DNA from: DASUFH01 sp036274645
GTDB lineage: Bacteria; Acidobacteriota; Terriglobia; 20CM-2-55-15
Reading direction: 5' to 3'
DNA: 19,294 nt
Assembly: GCA_036274645.1 (NCBI GenBank)
Contig: DASUFH010000288.1
Span: 1-19,294, forward strand
Shown here piece after piece: positions 5,711-13,761 of the stretch. Below the pieces are notes generated by a model. That model did not search any database, was not told where the DNA came from, and worked only from the letters and a program-made list of their open reading frames with translations. The position numbers and the translations under genes are program-made. Positions within the stretch are counted from its first letter, which is position 1, and every line of letters begins with the position of its first letter.

Positions 5711-8700
5711 ATGCTCAATTCCATCATCCAATGGTCCTTGAAACACCGCCTGGTTGTGGTGGTCGCGGGCCTGGCGCTCCTGATTTACGGGGGAATTGTG
5801 GCGACCCGTTCCCCTGTGGACGTGTTTCCGGATCTCACCTCCCCGACCGTGACGATTCTCACCGAATCCCATGGCATGGCTCCTGAAGAGGTCGAGTCCC
5901 TCGTCTCGCTCCCGATCGAAGCGGCCATGAACGGGACCGCGGGTGTTTTTCGCGTCCGCTCGAATTCCGCGGCTGGAATCTCAATTGTGTTTGTCGAGTT
6001 CGGGTTCGATACGGACATCTACCGGGCCCGTCAGCTGGTGACCGAAAAGCTGGCGCAGGTTCGTCTGCCCGCCGACATTCGTCCACCCGTACTCGGCCCG
6101 ATTTCGTCGACCATGGGCGAAATCATGCTGATCTCCATGACGAGCGAGTCGACGTCCGCCATGGACCTGCGTTCGCTGGCCGATTGGGTTGTTCGGCCGC
6201 GCCTGCTCGGCGTCGCCGGCGTCGCGCAGGTCATGATCATCGGCGGAGAGACGCGGCAGTACCAGGTGCTGGCGGATCCGGCCCGGCTGGCCAACTACAA
6301 CGTCACGCTCCGGGAACTCGCGGAAGCGGTCGAAAACGCGAATGCGAATTCGTCCGGAGGTTTTCTCGAGCGCCCGCATGAGGAATATCTCATTCGTGGA
6401 CGGGCGCGGGTGAATTCACTGGAGGATCTCGAAAATGCCGTTGTGACCGTGCGCAGCGGCGTGCCGATCCTTGTCCGGCAGGTGGCCGATGTGCGGATCG
6501 GCGCGGCGCTCAAACGCGGAGACGGCAGTTTCAACGGGCGAGCCGATGTGGTGGCGACGATTCAGAAACAGCCGACAGCCAACACGCTGCAGGTCACAAA
6601 CGACATCGAAAACGCTCTGGCGTCACTGAAAGGAAGTATTCCCGCCGATGTCCGGATCGAAACCAGAGCGTTCCAGCAGGCGGCCTTCATCAATCGCGCC
6701 ATCGACAACGTCAACCGGGCGCTGATTGAGGGCGGCGTGCTCGTTGCGATCGTCCTCTTCCTGTTCCTCTGGAACTTTCGTACGACCATCATCAGCCTCA
6801 CGGCGATTCCGCTGTCGTTGATTTCCGCGGTCATTGCGATGAACTACTTTGGCCTTGGCGTCAACACCATGACGCTGGGCGGTCTGGCCATCGCGATCGG
6901 AGAGCTGGTCGACGACGCCATTGTCGATGTCGAGAACGTGTTTCGGCGACTTCGCGAAAATGCGCAATTGCCAGTCCCGCAGCCGGTGGGGGCGGTGATC
7001 TACAAGGCCTCCAGCGAAATCCGGAATTCCATCGTCTTCGCTACGCTGATTATCGTTTTGGTTTTTCTTCCCCTGTTCAGTCTCGGCGGGTTTGAAGGCC
7101 GGATGTTCGCTCCTCTGGCGTTTGCGTACATCGCATCGATTTCCGCCTCATTGGTGGTGGCGCTTACGGTAACCCCGGCGCTGTGCTACTACCTGCTCGG
7201 AAGGTCGCAGCGGATTCATCGTGACAGGGAATCGATGACGGTTCGCTTGTTGAAAAAGGGGTACAGCCGGATCCTCGATCGAACGTTGAGGCATCCGTAT
7301 GAGATTGTCGGGTTCTCTTTGGCGCTGCTGGTCGCTGCCATTCTCGTGGTTCCGTTGATGGGGCGCGAGTTTCTGCCACCGTTCAACGAAGGGGCGTTGA
7401 ACATCAACGCGAGCCTGCCGGCGGGGACCTCTCTCGAGGAATCCAATCGGATGGGGCGAGTCATCGAAGAGGCCCTTCACCGGACTCCGGAAGTCGTTTC
7501 GACGACGCGGCGCACCGGTCGCGCCGAACTCGACGAACACGCCGCCGGCGTCAACCTGAGTGAGATTGAGGTCGTGACCACACATCTGGACCGGCCATAT
7601 CAGGAGGTCCTGGAGGAGGTGAGAACGAATCTTTCCCGGATTCCGGGGGTGGTATCGGAGGTGGGACAGCCGATCTCCCACCGCATCGATCACCTGTTAT
7701 CGGGAACGCGCGCTCAGATCGCGATCAAGCTGTTTGGGCCCGATCTGGCGACGCTGCGAAGCAAGGCCGAGGAGATCCGGGTCGCGATGTCGTCCATTCC
7801 GGGCGTCGTGGATCTGTTGGTCGAGCCGCAAACGGGGGTTCCCCAGCTGCAAATCAACATCAATCGTCCGGCCGCGGCCGCGGTGGGATTGCGGGCGCGC
7901 GACCTTGCGGACACAGTCGATATTGCGTTCAATGGTGAGGCCGTATCGCAGGTGCTCGACAACCAGCGCACCTATGACATCGTGGTCCGGGTGAACGACG
8001 CATCACGCGCATCGATTGAAAGCATCGCGTCCACGTTGATCGATACGCCTGCCGGCGCGCGCGTACCGATCAGCCAGGTGGCGGACGTGCGGGCCGACCA
8101 GGGGCCGAACACCATCAATCGCGAGAATGTGCAGCGACGGATCATCGTTCAGGCAAACGTTGCGGGGCGTGATCTGGGTTCCGTCATTGATGATGTTCGC
8201 CGCAATATTGGTCAATCCGTAGCGCTGCCCGAGGGCTACTTCGTTCAATACGGCGGGCAGTTCGAGGCGCAGGAGGCGGCGGCGCGGCAGATGGCGATCA
8301 TGTCCGCGGTTGCGATCGCGGGGATCTTCTTCTTGCTCTACATCGCGCTCGGTTCCGTCCGGCTGGCGTTACTGGTCATGGCGAATCTTCCCCTGGCGCT
8401 GATCGGCGGGGTCGCGATGGTATTCGCGTCCGGAGGGACGCTTTCGGTGGCGTCCCTGATCGGGTTCATCACGCTCTTCGGCATTGCGACCCGCAACGGC
8501 ATCATGCTGATCACGCATTATCAGCACCTCGTCGACGAGGAGGGGGTCGAGTTCCGTGACGCGATCGTGAAGGGCTCGCTCGAGCGGTTGAGTCCGATTC
8601 TGATGACCGCGCTGGTCACCGGTGTCGGGCTCATTCCCCTTGCGCTTGGGGCGGGCCAACCGGGAAAGGAGATACAACAACCGATGGCTGTCGTCATCCT

Positions 8701-8842
8701 GGGAGGTATCGTGACATCGACTCTGCTGAATATGCTGGTGATTCCGGCCCTGTATCTGAAGTTCGCCGGCGCCGGAGTCCGCGCGAGGCAGACATCGGCG
8801 TATGCGGATCCGATCGCTCAGGGTGAGCCTTTGAATTCGTGA
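5711..8842 (+). CDS. Heavy-metal-efflux RND transporter (CzcA/CusA family, HME3-like motif)
   Basis: This is a full-length 1043-residue inner-membrane RND antiporter that exports metal ions using the proton gradient. The N-terminus (LNSIIQWSLKHRLVVVV helix, then SPVDVFPDLTSPTVTI) and the SLPIEAAMNGTAGV porter loop are standard for the HME class. TM helices follow from VLVAIVLFLFLWNFRTTII. TM4 carries ELVDDAIVDVEN (E398, D401, D402, D406, E408), the proton-relay motif. The second half repeats the layout, ending with LLNMLVIPALYLKF. E. coli CusA has Met573, Met623 and Met672 as Cu/Ag ligands. By eye the matching places here are N566 (EGALNINASLPAG), a SEIEVVTTH stretch without Met, and H661 (RIDHLLSG). 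The metal may therefore not be Cu(I)/Ag(I). An AAGGAG ribosome site precedes the ATG. It is convergent with the DUF6064-like gene. Confidence 0.97.
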   Translation: MLNSIIQWSLKHRLVVVVAGLALLIYGGIVATRSPVDVFPDLTSPTVTILTESHGMAPEEVESLVSLPIEAAMNGTAGVFRVRSNSAAGISIVFVEFGFDTDIYRARQLVTEKLAQVRLPADIRPPVLGPISSTMGEIMLISMTSESTSAMDLRSLADWVVRPRLLGVAGVAQVMIIGGETRQYQVLADPARLANYNVTLRELAEAVENANANSSGGFLERPHEEYLIRGRARVNSLEDLENAVVTVRSGVPILVRQVADVRIGAALKRGDGSFNGRADVVATIQKQPTANTLQVTNDIENALASLKGSIPADVRIETRAFQQAAFINRAIDNVNRALIEGGVLVAIVLFLFLWNFRTTIISLTAIPLSLISAVIAMNYFGLGVNTMTLGGLAIAIGELVDDAIVDVENVFRRLRENAQLPVPQPVGAVIYKASSEIRNSIVFATLIIVLVFLPLFSLGGFEGRMFAPLAFAYIASISASLVVALTVTPALCYYLLGRSQRIHRDRESMTVRLLKKGYSRILDRTLRHPYEIVGFSLALLVAAILVVPLMGREFLPPFNEGALNINASLPAGTSLEESNRMGRVIEEALHRTPEVVSTTRRTGRAELDEHAAGVNLSEIEVVTTHLDRPYQEVLEEVRTNLSRIPGVVSEVGQPISHRIDHLLSGTRAQIAIKLFGPDLATLRSKAEEIRVAMSSIPGVVDLLVEPQTGVPQLQININRPAAAAVGLRARDLADTVDIAFNGEAVSQVLDNQRTYDIVVRVNDASRASIESIASTLIDTPAGARVPISQVADVRADQGPNTINRENVQRRIIVQANVAGRDLGSVIDDVRRNIGQSVALPEGYFVQYGGQFEAQEAAARQMAIMSAVAIAGIFFLLYIALGSVRLALLVMANLPLALIGGVAMVFASGGTLSVASLIGFITLFGIATRNGIMLITHYQHLVDEEGVEFRDAIVKGSLERLSPILMTALVTGVGLIPLALGAGQPGKEIQQPMAVVILGGIVTSTLLNMLVIPALYLKFAGAGVRARQTSAYADPIAQGEPLNS

Positions 8843-8896
8843 TCGCCCGGAAGTGTGCCGGAGAACGTTGATTGCGGGGGCTACGCATACACGGCG

Positions 8897-9547
8897 TCAG
8901 GCGGCCCGGGTTTTCCGGCGCAGACCAGCAGTCGCAAGAAGCGCCAGACCCGCTAGCCCGGCGATGCCCAGGAAAGAATCCTGGGGAATGCCAAGGAAGA
9001 TAGCTGCCTGAGCGCCGATGCCGCTCCACACGACCGGGACGATGAGGGGCATCCGGGGATGGGGCCGGACAAGGAGCGCCATCATGCCAATCGTGAAGAT
9101 CGTCGTTGGGCAGGGGAGACCGAATGTCGGCGCGGCCGGGTAGCAGTGTCCGCCGAGCGATGACCAGATCGGATAAATCACCAGGGCGAACAGGACCAGC
9201 AGTAGGCCAGCCCCGGCGCGCACGCCGCCGTCCCACGCGTATCGAAGCGCGCGTCGGACAACGCCATGCCAGGCTATGCCAAGCGAGCCGACGATCGATA
9301 TGGCCGCAAAAAGCCAGGCCAGAGGATTGATGCGCGAGAAGTAGAGAACGTGATACGCAATCGCGGACCACATCCAGAGAAACGACAGGATCAGCGACAC
9401 GACAACTGATGACCAGCAGCGCGGAATGAACGCCAGAATCAATGCGGTGACCGCCAATGCCGCCAGGAAAATTTGCGCAGGCCAAACGCTCTCGTTGTAG
9501 GCGCGAAACACATCAAAGAACTGGTCGACTGTAAACGGTAGCTGCAT
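8897..9547 (-). CDS. DUF6064-like multi-pass membrane protein, function unknown
   Basis: The product is 216 residues, starting MQLPFTVDQFFDVFRAYN, with WPAQ soon after. This opening is characteristic, as I recall it, of the DUF6064 family. About six or seven hydrophobic segments follow (about 22-41, 46-66, 76-94, 111-129, 148-161, 168-187, 190-207), and the C-terminus is basic (LRRKTRAA). There is a conserved-looking YHVLYFSRINPLAWLF stretch and a GLPCPTTIFTIG segment between helices. No catalytic motif is visible. The ATG at 9547 has only a weak GGG upstream. The gene ends 54 bp from the end of the convergent RND gene, with no clear terminator between them. A link with metal efflux is not shown. 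It could simply be an unrelated neighbour. Confidence 0.85.
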   Translation of the reverse strand: MQLPFTVDQFFDVFRAYNESVWPAQIFLAALAVTALILAFIPRCWSSVVVSLILSFLWMWSAIAYHVLYFSRINPLAWLFAAISIVGSLGIAWHGVVRRALRYAWDGGVRAGAGLLLVLFALVIYPIWSSLGGHCYPAAPTFGLPCPTTIFTIGMMALLVRPHPRMPLIVPVVWSGIGAQAAIFLGIPQDSFLGIAGLAGLALLATAGLRRKTRAA

Positions 9548-9688
9548 GACCCGGGAAGCGCTGTCCAGTCAAACGATCGTTGGCGGCGTCGAGCGACCTC
9601 TGCCCGACCTTCTCCGGTATGATGCCAAATCTGTGCACGGATGCGCGATGGACCGTTACACCCGACGTCGATTCACAACCTGCTTCCC

Positions 9689-10015
9689 CTATTTTCCAGC
9701 TTCCTTGAAAAAGTCCTTCAACATCGAAAACATCTTCTCGGTGAGGTTGCCCCGCCGTCCCATCACCGAAACGAACCGATCTTCGAACTCTTCATTTGAC
9801 GCGTGATGTCCAACGTGGCTCACGGAAAGCATGGGATCGGCCGGCCGATCGTTTTTGCCGTAATGGCAAAGCGCTCGGCCAGAATGTGAAAACAACGTCC
9901 GAAGGAAAGCCCTCGGACTGGCCGCCTGTGCGCGGCGGAACATCGGTAGCGCCGGGCCGCCATCGGGATTCAATCCGCGGTTCTTCACTTCTTGCCCGCC
10001 ATTCCGCGGTGTCAA
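9689..10015 (-). CDS. Doubtful small ORF, possibly a gene remnant
   Basis: The 108-residue frame is not recognised. Only its last 47 residues look protein-like: from the internal ATG at 9832 it reads MLSVSHVGHHASNEEF, then GRRGNLTEKM and a final amphipathic FSMLKDFFKEAGK. The part upstream of 9832 is rich in Arg, Pro and Gly with no clear pattern, as expected of non-coding sequence. Neither possible start has a ribosome site, and the 16-bp palindrome lies directly before the internal ATG. It could be a short real gene starting at 9832, the decayed 3' end of a longer gene, or chance. It points the same way as the DUF6064-like gene, 142 bp upstream of it. Confidence 0.25.
   Translation of the reverse strand: MTPRNGGQEVKNRGLNPDGGPALPMFRRAQAASPRAFLRTLFSHSGRALCHYGKNDRPADPMLSVSHVGHHASNEEFEDRFVSVMGRRGNLTEKMFSMLKDFFKEAGK
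9835..9856 (+). terminator. Terminator-like palindrome with T-run, no obvious gene upstream
   Basis: GATCGGCCGGCCGATC (9835-9850) is a perfect 16-bp palindrome that can fold as a 6-bp stem with a CCGG tetraloop. It is followed by G and TTTTT (9852-9856). The shape fits a rightward intrinsic terminator, yet no rightward gene ends just before it. It could instead be an operator for a dimeric regulator. Confidence 0.33.
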
Positions 10016-10144
10016 TTGTGCGCCAGTGAGTTACCAGGACTTGAAAGCGCGCCCCGGCACGTTACATCGGCTCCCGGTTGGCGCCGGAACTGCTCCTCGT
10101 GAAGAGGCGCGCCAGCGCTTCTTGAATCAGAGCAGGACGGGTCG

Positions 10145-10161
10145 AAAGGAGAACGGATACG
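10145..10161 (+). promoter_or_regulatory. Ribosome site for tal in front of an ACG codon
   Basis: AAAGGAG (10145-10151) is a strong Shine-Dalgarno. Seven nt later comes ACG (10159-10161), in frame with transaldolase and followed by KATELLHNLGQSLW, which matches the usual start of the family. No ATG, GTG or TTG occurs in frame between the TGA at 10123 and the TTG at 10186. The site argues that translation begins at or near 10159, with ACG in place of ATG. Confidence 0.6.
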
Positions 10162-10185
10162 AAAGCGACGGAATTACTCCACAAT

Positions 10186-11244
10186 TTGGGCCAGAGTTTA
10201 TGGCTCGACAACATTACACGCGATATGCTCGACAGCGGGACGCTGGAGCGGTACATACGAGAATACTCGGTCACCGGGCTGACATCGAACCCCACGATTT
10301 TCGATCACGCAATAAGGAACAGCGGCGCCTACGACTCCGTGATCCGCGACCGGCTGCTCAAAGGCAAAGCCGGGGAAGAACTGTTTTTTGAACTGGCGCT
10401 GGAAGACCTCACCCGAGCCGCAGGCATGTTCCGCCAAATTCACGACCAGACCGACGGCGTGGACGGCTGGGTCTCCCTTGAGGTCTCGCCGCTGCTGGCT
10501 CGCGATACGGCAAACACGATCGCGGCGGCCAAGCGCCTGCACGCCCAGGCCGGGTTGCGCAATCTCCTGATCAAGATTCCCGGCACGACGGAAGGACTGC
10601 CCGCCATCGAAGAGGCGATTTTTGCGGGAGTGCCCGTCAACGTTACGCTTCTGTTTTCCTGTGAACAATATCTTGCGGCGGCCGCGGCGGTTCTTCGCGG
10701 CATCGAGCGCCGAATCGCCGCCGGCCTCAAGCCCGACGTCGGGTCCGTAGCCTCTCTTTTTGTGAGCCGCTGGGACGTGGCCGTCATGAACACGGCGCCG
10801 GAGACGCTTCGCGATAAGCTTGGGATCGCGATCGCGAAGCGCGCCTACAAGGCGTATCGGCATTTGCTGGGTTCGTCCCCCTGGCAACGCGTCTACAACG
10901 CCGGCGCGCGTCCGCAGCGTCTGCTATGGGCCAGTACGGGAACCAAAGACCCCAGGGCCTCCAACATTCTTTACGTCCAGGCGCTTGCTGCGCCGTTTAC
11001 CGTGAACACCATGCCCGAAGGTACGTTGAAGGCTCTCGCGGGGCACAATCAACTGGGCGAAATCATGCCGCCGGAAGGCGGCGACTGCGAGGAAGTGCTC
11101 GCGGAATTTGCCAGAGCCGGCGTGGATGTTCAGGCTTTGGCCACGCAGCTTCAAGATGAAGGAGCGAGGCTGTTCGCAAAATCGTGGAATGATCTGATAT
11201 CGGTCGTCGATTCCCGATGCGACCTCCTGAAGAAGGTCGGTTAA
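10186..11244 (+). CDS. tal: Transaldolase
   Basis: Transaldolase moves a dihydroxyacetone unit between sedoheptulose-7-phosphate and glyceraldehyde-3-phosphate in the cytoplasmic pentose phosphate pathway. Family features are SLWLDNITRDML, SVTGLTSNPTIFDHAI, DTANTIAAAKRLHA, the Schiff-base lysine in LLIKIPGTTEGLPAIEEAI (K130 from the TTG), VPVNVTLLFS, and the late ASTGTKDP and NTMPEGTLKALAGHN segments. The length of about 352-361 residues fits the longer mycobacterial/cyanobacterial type. Coordinates begin at TTG 10186, the first conventional start codon in frame. However, the conserved residues TKATELLHN lie just upstream, and the only good ribosome site fits ACG 10159, so the true protein is probably 9 residues longer. 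It is the first gene of a seven-gene carbohydrate operon, 19 nt before the kinase gene. Confidence 0.95.
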   Translation: MGQSLWLDNITRDMLDSGTLERYIREYSVTGLTSNPTIFDHAIRNSGAYDSVIRDRLLKGKAGEELFFELALEDLTRAAGMFRQIHDQTDGVDGWVSLEVSPLLARDTANTIAAAKRLHAQAGLRNLLIKIPGTTEGLPAIEEAIFAGVPVNVTLLFSCEQYLAAAAAVLRGIERRIAAGLKPDVGSVASLFVSRWDVAVMNTAPETLRDKLGIAIAKRAYKAYRHLLGSSPWQRVYNAGARPQRLLWASTGTKDPRASNILYVQALAAPFTVNTMPEGTLKALAGHNQLGEIMPPEGGDCEEVLAEFARAGVDVQALATQLQDEGARLFAKSWNDLISVVDSRCDLLKKVG

Positions 11245-11263
11245 CCGGTTCGGCGGGGTTTCC

Positions 11264-12025
11264 ATGAACGTCCTGGTGGTGGATATTGGAGGCACACACG
11301 TCAAAATTCTCGCAACCGGGGAGCGGGTTTCCCGCGCGTTTGCTTCCGGGCCCGGGATGACTCCGGATGACATGGTTTCGCGAGTTCGGCAACTCGCGCA
11401 GGACTGGGCTTATGATGTGGTGTCCATGGGCTATCCCGGGCCGGTGGCCGCCGGCCGGCCGGTTCTGGAGCCGTATCACCTGGGAAAGGGATGGGTCGGC
11501 TTCGATTTTCAGGCGGCCTTCGGCTGTCCCGTGAAAGTCATCAATGATGCGGCGATGCAGGCGTTGGGAAGCTACAGGGGCGGCAGATCGCTCTTTCTCG
11601 GCTTCGGAGCCGGGCTCGGGTCGGCATTTATCGTCGATGGCATCATCGAACCCATGGAACTCGGTCACCTTCCCTATAAGAAGCGTACGTTCGAGGACTA
11701 CGTCGGGTTGCGGGGCCTGCAAAAACACGGCGTCCGGAAATGGCGCCGTGATGTGGCGGACGTCGTGAGGCGCCTGCAAGCGGCCCTGGAGCCCGACGAG
11801 GTCGTTCTGGGAGGAGGAAACGCGAAGAAACTGAATGAACTGCCTCCGGGGGCCCGCCTGGGCGATAACGCGGACGCGTTTACCGGAGGATTTCGCCTGT
11901 GGAACGATGCCGGCGATCGATCCGATTTGAAGGGATCCAGGGCTCGACCACGAATCTCAGGAAAACGAAAGGACAAAGCTCATGTCGACGCGCATGGATC
12001 CGCCCGCCGGACGACCCGCCGTTAA
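11264..12025 (+). CDS. ROK-family sugar kinase, polyphosphate-glucokinase-like
   Basis: The 253-residue product has the phosphate-binding motif VVDIGGTHVKI (residues 5-15), MGYPGPVAAG, the catalytic-Asp segment VINDAAMQALG, and GFGAGLGSAFIVDG. ELGHLPYKK follows, then a late VVLGGGNAKKL. The ROK zinc motif CxCGxxGCxE is absent, as in polyphosphate/ATP glucokinases, and the EPMELGHL region resembles that group. It probably makes glucose-6-phosphate, feeding the pgi and zwf products next to it. Use of polyphosphate rather than ATP is unproven. The last 40 or so residues after GGFRLW are strongly basic and low-complexity (RARPRISGKRKDK, ARRTTRR) and overlap pgi by 44 nt. They may be read-through after loss of an older stop codon. 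Only a weak GGGG precedes the ATG, 19 nt after tal. Confidence 0.87.
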   Translation: MNVLVVDIGGTHVKILATGERVSRAFASGPGMTPDDMVSRVRQLAQDWAYDVVSMGYPGPVAAGRPVLEPYHLGKGWVGFDFQAAFGCPVKVINDAAMQALGSYRGGRSLFLGFGAGLGSAFIVDGIIEPMELGHLPYKKRTFEDYVGLRGLQKHGVRKWRRDVADVVRRLQAALEPDEVVLGGGNAKKLNELPPGARLGDNADAFTGGFRLWNDAGDRSDLKGSRARPRISGKRKDKAHVDAHGSARRTTRR

Positions 12026-13640
12026 GGGGCCGGCGTGGAAGGCCCTGGAAGCCCACTATAAGAAGATCCGCGAGATTCATCTTCGCCAGCTCTTTTCAGA
12101 GGATCCCGGTCGCGGTGAGCGCATGACGGCGGAAGCCGCCGGAATCTACCTGGATTACTCCAAGAATCGCATCACCGGCGAGACGCTGAAGCTGCTGGTT
12201 CAACTGGCCGACGAATGCCAGCTTCGAGAGCGAATCGAGGCCATGTTTCGCGGCGACAAAATCAATGTCACCGAAAGGCGCGCGGTCCTGCACGTCGCGC
12301 TGCGCGCGCCGGGAAGCGCGTCCATCGTCGTCGAGGGTGAAAATGTCGTCCCCGCCGTTCACGCCGTGTTGGACCGGATGGCGGACTTCTCCAACCGGGT
12401 CCGAAGCGGCTCGTGGCAGGGTCACAGCGGCAAACGCATTCGCAACATCGTCAACGTCGGAATCGGCGGATCCGATCTGGGGCCGGTAATGGCGTATGAG
12501 GCGCTGAGACACTACAGCGCCCGCGACCTGACGTTTCGATTCGTCTCCAATATTGACGCGACCGACTTTGTCGAATCCGTCCGCGACCTCGATCCGGCCG
12601 AAACCCTTTTTATTATTTCGTCGAAAACCTTCACGACGCTGGAAACCATGACCAACGCGCACTCCGCGCGCGCCTGGTCCATCGCGGGTTTGGGAGGCGA
12701 CGCCAGGTCCGTCGCCAAACATTTTGTCGCCGTCTCCACGAACGCGGCGGAAGTGACAAAGTTCGGAATCGACACCGCGAACATGTTCGAGTTCTGGGAT
12801 TGGGTTGGCGGCCGCTACTCCATGGATTCGGCCATCGGCCTTTCCACGATGATTGCGGTGGGTCCCGAACAGTTTCGAGCGATGCTCGGCGGTTTCCACG
12901 AGATCGATGAACATTTCCGGACGACGCCGTTCGAGCGGAACCTGCCGGCGCTGATGGGGCTCCTCGCGGTATGGAACAACGACTTCCTCGACGCTCAGAC
13001 GGTCGCGGTCCTGCCTTATGAGCAGTACCTGAAGCGTTTCCCCGCCTACCTGCAGCAGCTGACCATGGAAAGTAACGGCAAGCGCGTCACCATTGAAGGC
13101 GCCGCGGTTGCTCAGCCGACAGGACCCGTTTACTGGGGCGAGCCCGGGACGAACGGTCAGCACTCGTTCTACCAGTTGATCCATCAGGGAACTCGCCTCA
13201 TCCCCTGCGACTTCATCGCGTTTGCCCGGCCGCTCAATCCGCTGGGGCGGCATCACGACATGCTGTTGGCGAACGTGTTTGCGCAGTCCGAGGCGCTGGC
13301 TTTCGGGAAGACTCTCGAACAGGTCAAGGCGGAGGGAACACCGGACTGGCTCGCGCCCCATCGGACATTTGAAGGGAACCAGCCGTCGAATACGATTCTG
13401 GCGGAGCGGCTTACGCCCGGAACGCTCGGGAAGCTGGTGGCCTTGTATGAGCATTCAGTCTTCACGCAAGGCGTGATCTGGAACATCGACTCATTTGATC
13501 AGTGGGGCGTCGAACTCGGAAAAGTTCTGGCTCAGCGGATTATTCCCGAGCTGGAAAGCAGGACCGAACCCGCGCTCGAACACGACAGTTCAACCAGCAA
13601 TCTGATTCGCCGTTACCGGAGACTGAAAGGGTCGTCTTAG
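11982..13640 (+). CDS. pgi: Glucose-6-phosphate isomerase
   Basis: It interconverts glucose-6-phosphate and fructose-6-phosphate. The 552-residue length matches the large bacterial/eukaryotic form. Visible signatures are VNVGIGGSDLGPVMAYEAL, FVSNIDATDF, FIISSKTFTTLETMTNA, DWVGGRYSMDSAIGLS (first PGI signature), the catalytic Glu and His in WGEPGTNGQHSF (E387, H394), and IDSFDQWGVELGKVL (second signature with the active-site Lys). ATG 11982 is supported by AAAGGA 8 nt upstream. It lies inside the end of the kinase gene, a 44-nt overlap implying one transcript. The protein links the kinase product to glycolysis and returns fructose-6-phosphate from tal and tkt to the oxidative branch. Confidence 0.97.
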   Translation: MSTRMDPPAGRPAVKGPAWKALEAHYKKIREIHLRQLFSEDPGRGERMTAEAAGIYLDYSKNRITGETLKLLVQLADECQLRERIEAMFRGDKINVTERRAVLHVALRAPGSASIVVEGENVVPAVHAVLDRMADFSNRVRSGSWQGHSGKRIRNIVNVGIGGSDLGPVMAYEALRHYSARDLTFRFVSNIDATDFVESVRDLDPAETLFIISSKTFTTLETMTNAHSARAWSIAGLGGDARSVAKHFVAVSTNAAEVTKFGIDTANMFEFWDWVGGRYSMDSAIGLSTMIAVGPEQFRAMLGGFHEIDEHFRTTPFERNLPALMGLLAVWNNDFLDAQTVAVLPYEQYLKRFPAYLQQLTMESNGKRVTIEGAAVAQPTGPVYWGEPGTNGQHSFYQLIHQGTRLIPCDFIAFARPLNPLGRHHDMLLANVFAQSEALAFGKTLEQVKAEGTPDWLAPHRTFEGNQPSNTILAERLTPGTLGKLVALYEHSVFTQGVIWNIDSFDQWGVELGKVLAQRIIPELESRTEPALEHDSSTSNLIRRYRRLKGSS

Positions 13641-13761
13641 CCGCGTGTGAAAGGAATCTGCAACCGGCGGGACCGAGGATGTCACGTCCTGGATTCCGCC
13701 ACCGTTTCCCGTCTCAGTCCTTCTGCCACGGGCTGTTCGCAGTCGCGCAAAAGGAGTCACG

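Larger units (their letters stand above)
9548..10158. other. Sparse region between the two gene blocks
   Basis: These 611 bp hold no confidently recognised gene. They contain a doubtful leftward ORF (9689-10015), a 16-bp palindrome followed by five T (9835-9856), and a second small inverted repeat, TTTGCC-GTAAT-GGCAAA (9854-9870). The promoter of the rightward carbohydrate operon should lie in the right half. TTGAAA (10041-10046) with TACATC 16 bp later is the best candidate I see, and it is weak. Rightward frames here read as shadows. Confidence 0.5.

Noticed and set aside
9546..9806. 86-residue rightward ORF in the gap between blocks
   Set aside because: No ribosome site and no protein-like pattern. 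It overlaps the more plausible leftward frame.
12096..13454. 452-residue leftward open frame inside pgi
   Set aside because: Long antisense frames are common in GC-rich DNA. The translation shows no family motif, and pgi is unambiguous.
13653..13697. Possible hairpin (GGAATC with GATTCC, inner AGGA with TCCT) between pgi and gnd
   Set aside because: The arms are far apart, alternative pairings compete, and no T-run follows.
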